Shown piece by piece: positions 63,401 to 64,000 of a stretch of DNA of 64,000 bases (its first letter is position 1; the number at the start of each line of letters is the position of its first letter). Origin of the DNA: Fratercula arctica (Eukaryota; Chordata; Aves; Charadriiformes; Alcidae); assembly GCA_947846985.1 (NCBI GenBank), contig CANTUZ010000002.1, positions 154,933,889-154,997,888 on the forward strand. Reading direction: 5' to 3'. Position numbers and translations under genes: made by a program. The notes under the pieces are model-generated. The model did no database searches, was not told where the DNA came from, and saw only the letters and a list, made by a program, of their open reading frames with translations.

Positions 63401-64000
63401 TTGAAAGGCTAATGAGAATAGCAGGTAAACAATGGAAGAGTAAGCTCATTCTTAGAAGATATCCTTGCTTGCCCTCCACATGCTGTGTTGGCATAGCTTT
63501 GTAGGATGATGAGTTCAAAAGAAGGAAGCAGACAATAAACCTACTTGTTCCCGGTAAATTAGGGAGACTTCACCTATTCATTTAAGCAACCATCCCTTAC
63601 TTCATTAGTTTTGTCACTTAAGGGGAAGGTGGAATTAAATTCTGAAGTACAGCACCTGATTAAATCTTGTTCTCTGTGTAAAATTCATGCTCAAGAAAAA
63701 TATTAACCATAAAGACATAAAGAGTCTTCTGTGAATTGCACGGTGTTCGTTTTTCTCTACTGTACATGTTTCAACAGGCAGAATCATGGTCACTGCTTCC
63801 CAAGCCTCCAAGTTTTGCACTCATTTGAGCTACAAGGAAGAACACTTCTGAGAAATTTATTAACAGCTACGTTCTCAGGAAAGAATGGCAAAGCCAGTGA
63901 CACAGAGGTTCATAGGTTTTACTGAGAGACTCAGCATACTCCATGCAAGACAGTTTGCTGAAACACTGTGGCAAAATGGGCAGTTATTGCCAGATACAGC

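Larger units (their letters stand above)
36014..64000 (-). other. CYRIB 5' intronic/upstream transcript region (about 28 kb)
   Basis: Both alternative coding exons begin at splice acceptors with 5' UTR sequence, so at least one noncoding exon and the promoter must lie further right, probably outside the window. The stretch is AT-rich, holds three CR1 copies (54,799-55,055; 56,608-56,755; 57,606-58,615), an older LINE-like tail near 46,350 and three exon-like candidates (36,570-36,588; 47,446-47,482; 60,383-60,461). No CpG-island promoter is evident. Remaining open frames look like chance. Confidence 0.75.

Overview
The window is vertebrate, almost certainly avian, nuclear DNA. Long introns carry GT/AG junctions, and the recognisable interspersed repeats are CR1 LINE fragments with the typical ATTCTATG-type 3' ends. 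There is no bacterial, plasmid or CRISPR content. I recognise one gene, on the minus strand: CYRIB (FAM49B), the Rac1-binding CYFIP-related inhibitor of the SCAR/WAVE complex. Ten coding positions could be placed to the base. They join into a 975-nt reading frame (324 codons plus stop) with every intron phase consistent, which is the length I know for the vertebrate protein.

Layout: 1 to about 17,880 is downstream of the gene. It is intergenic, with five CR1 pieces, several homopolymer runs and a CpG-richer block (about 9,950-11,560) holding a perfect TAATTA-containing palindrome. About 17,880-36,013 is the CYRIB coding part, read right to left: 3' UTR and last coding exon near 18,700, first coding exon near 34,900 or 36,000. 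About 36,014-64,000 is 5' intronic or upstream-transcript sequence of CYRIB. It is AT-rich, with three CR1 copies (one with an open 308-codon reverse-transcriptase C-terminal frame), an older LINE-like tail and three short exon-like candidates that could be 5' UTR or alternative exons. Most open frames in the window are chance frames in introns or intergenic DNA.

The most interesting observation is that the first coding exon exists twice in tandem (34,820-34,902 and 35,931-36,013). Both copies are exactly 83 nt, each has 10 nt before the ATG and ends in phase 1, and they encode related but different 24-residue N termini beginning MGNL. They look like mutually exclusive exons that change the membrane-anchoring end of the protein. 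I found no sign of a wholly new system. Other points worth checking are a tandem GTAGGT splice donor at exon 6, an upstream exon-like stretch that would splice in frame, and a CR1 insertion with a four-copy 19-bp repeat at its 5' junction and a likely target-site duplication.
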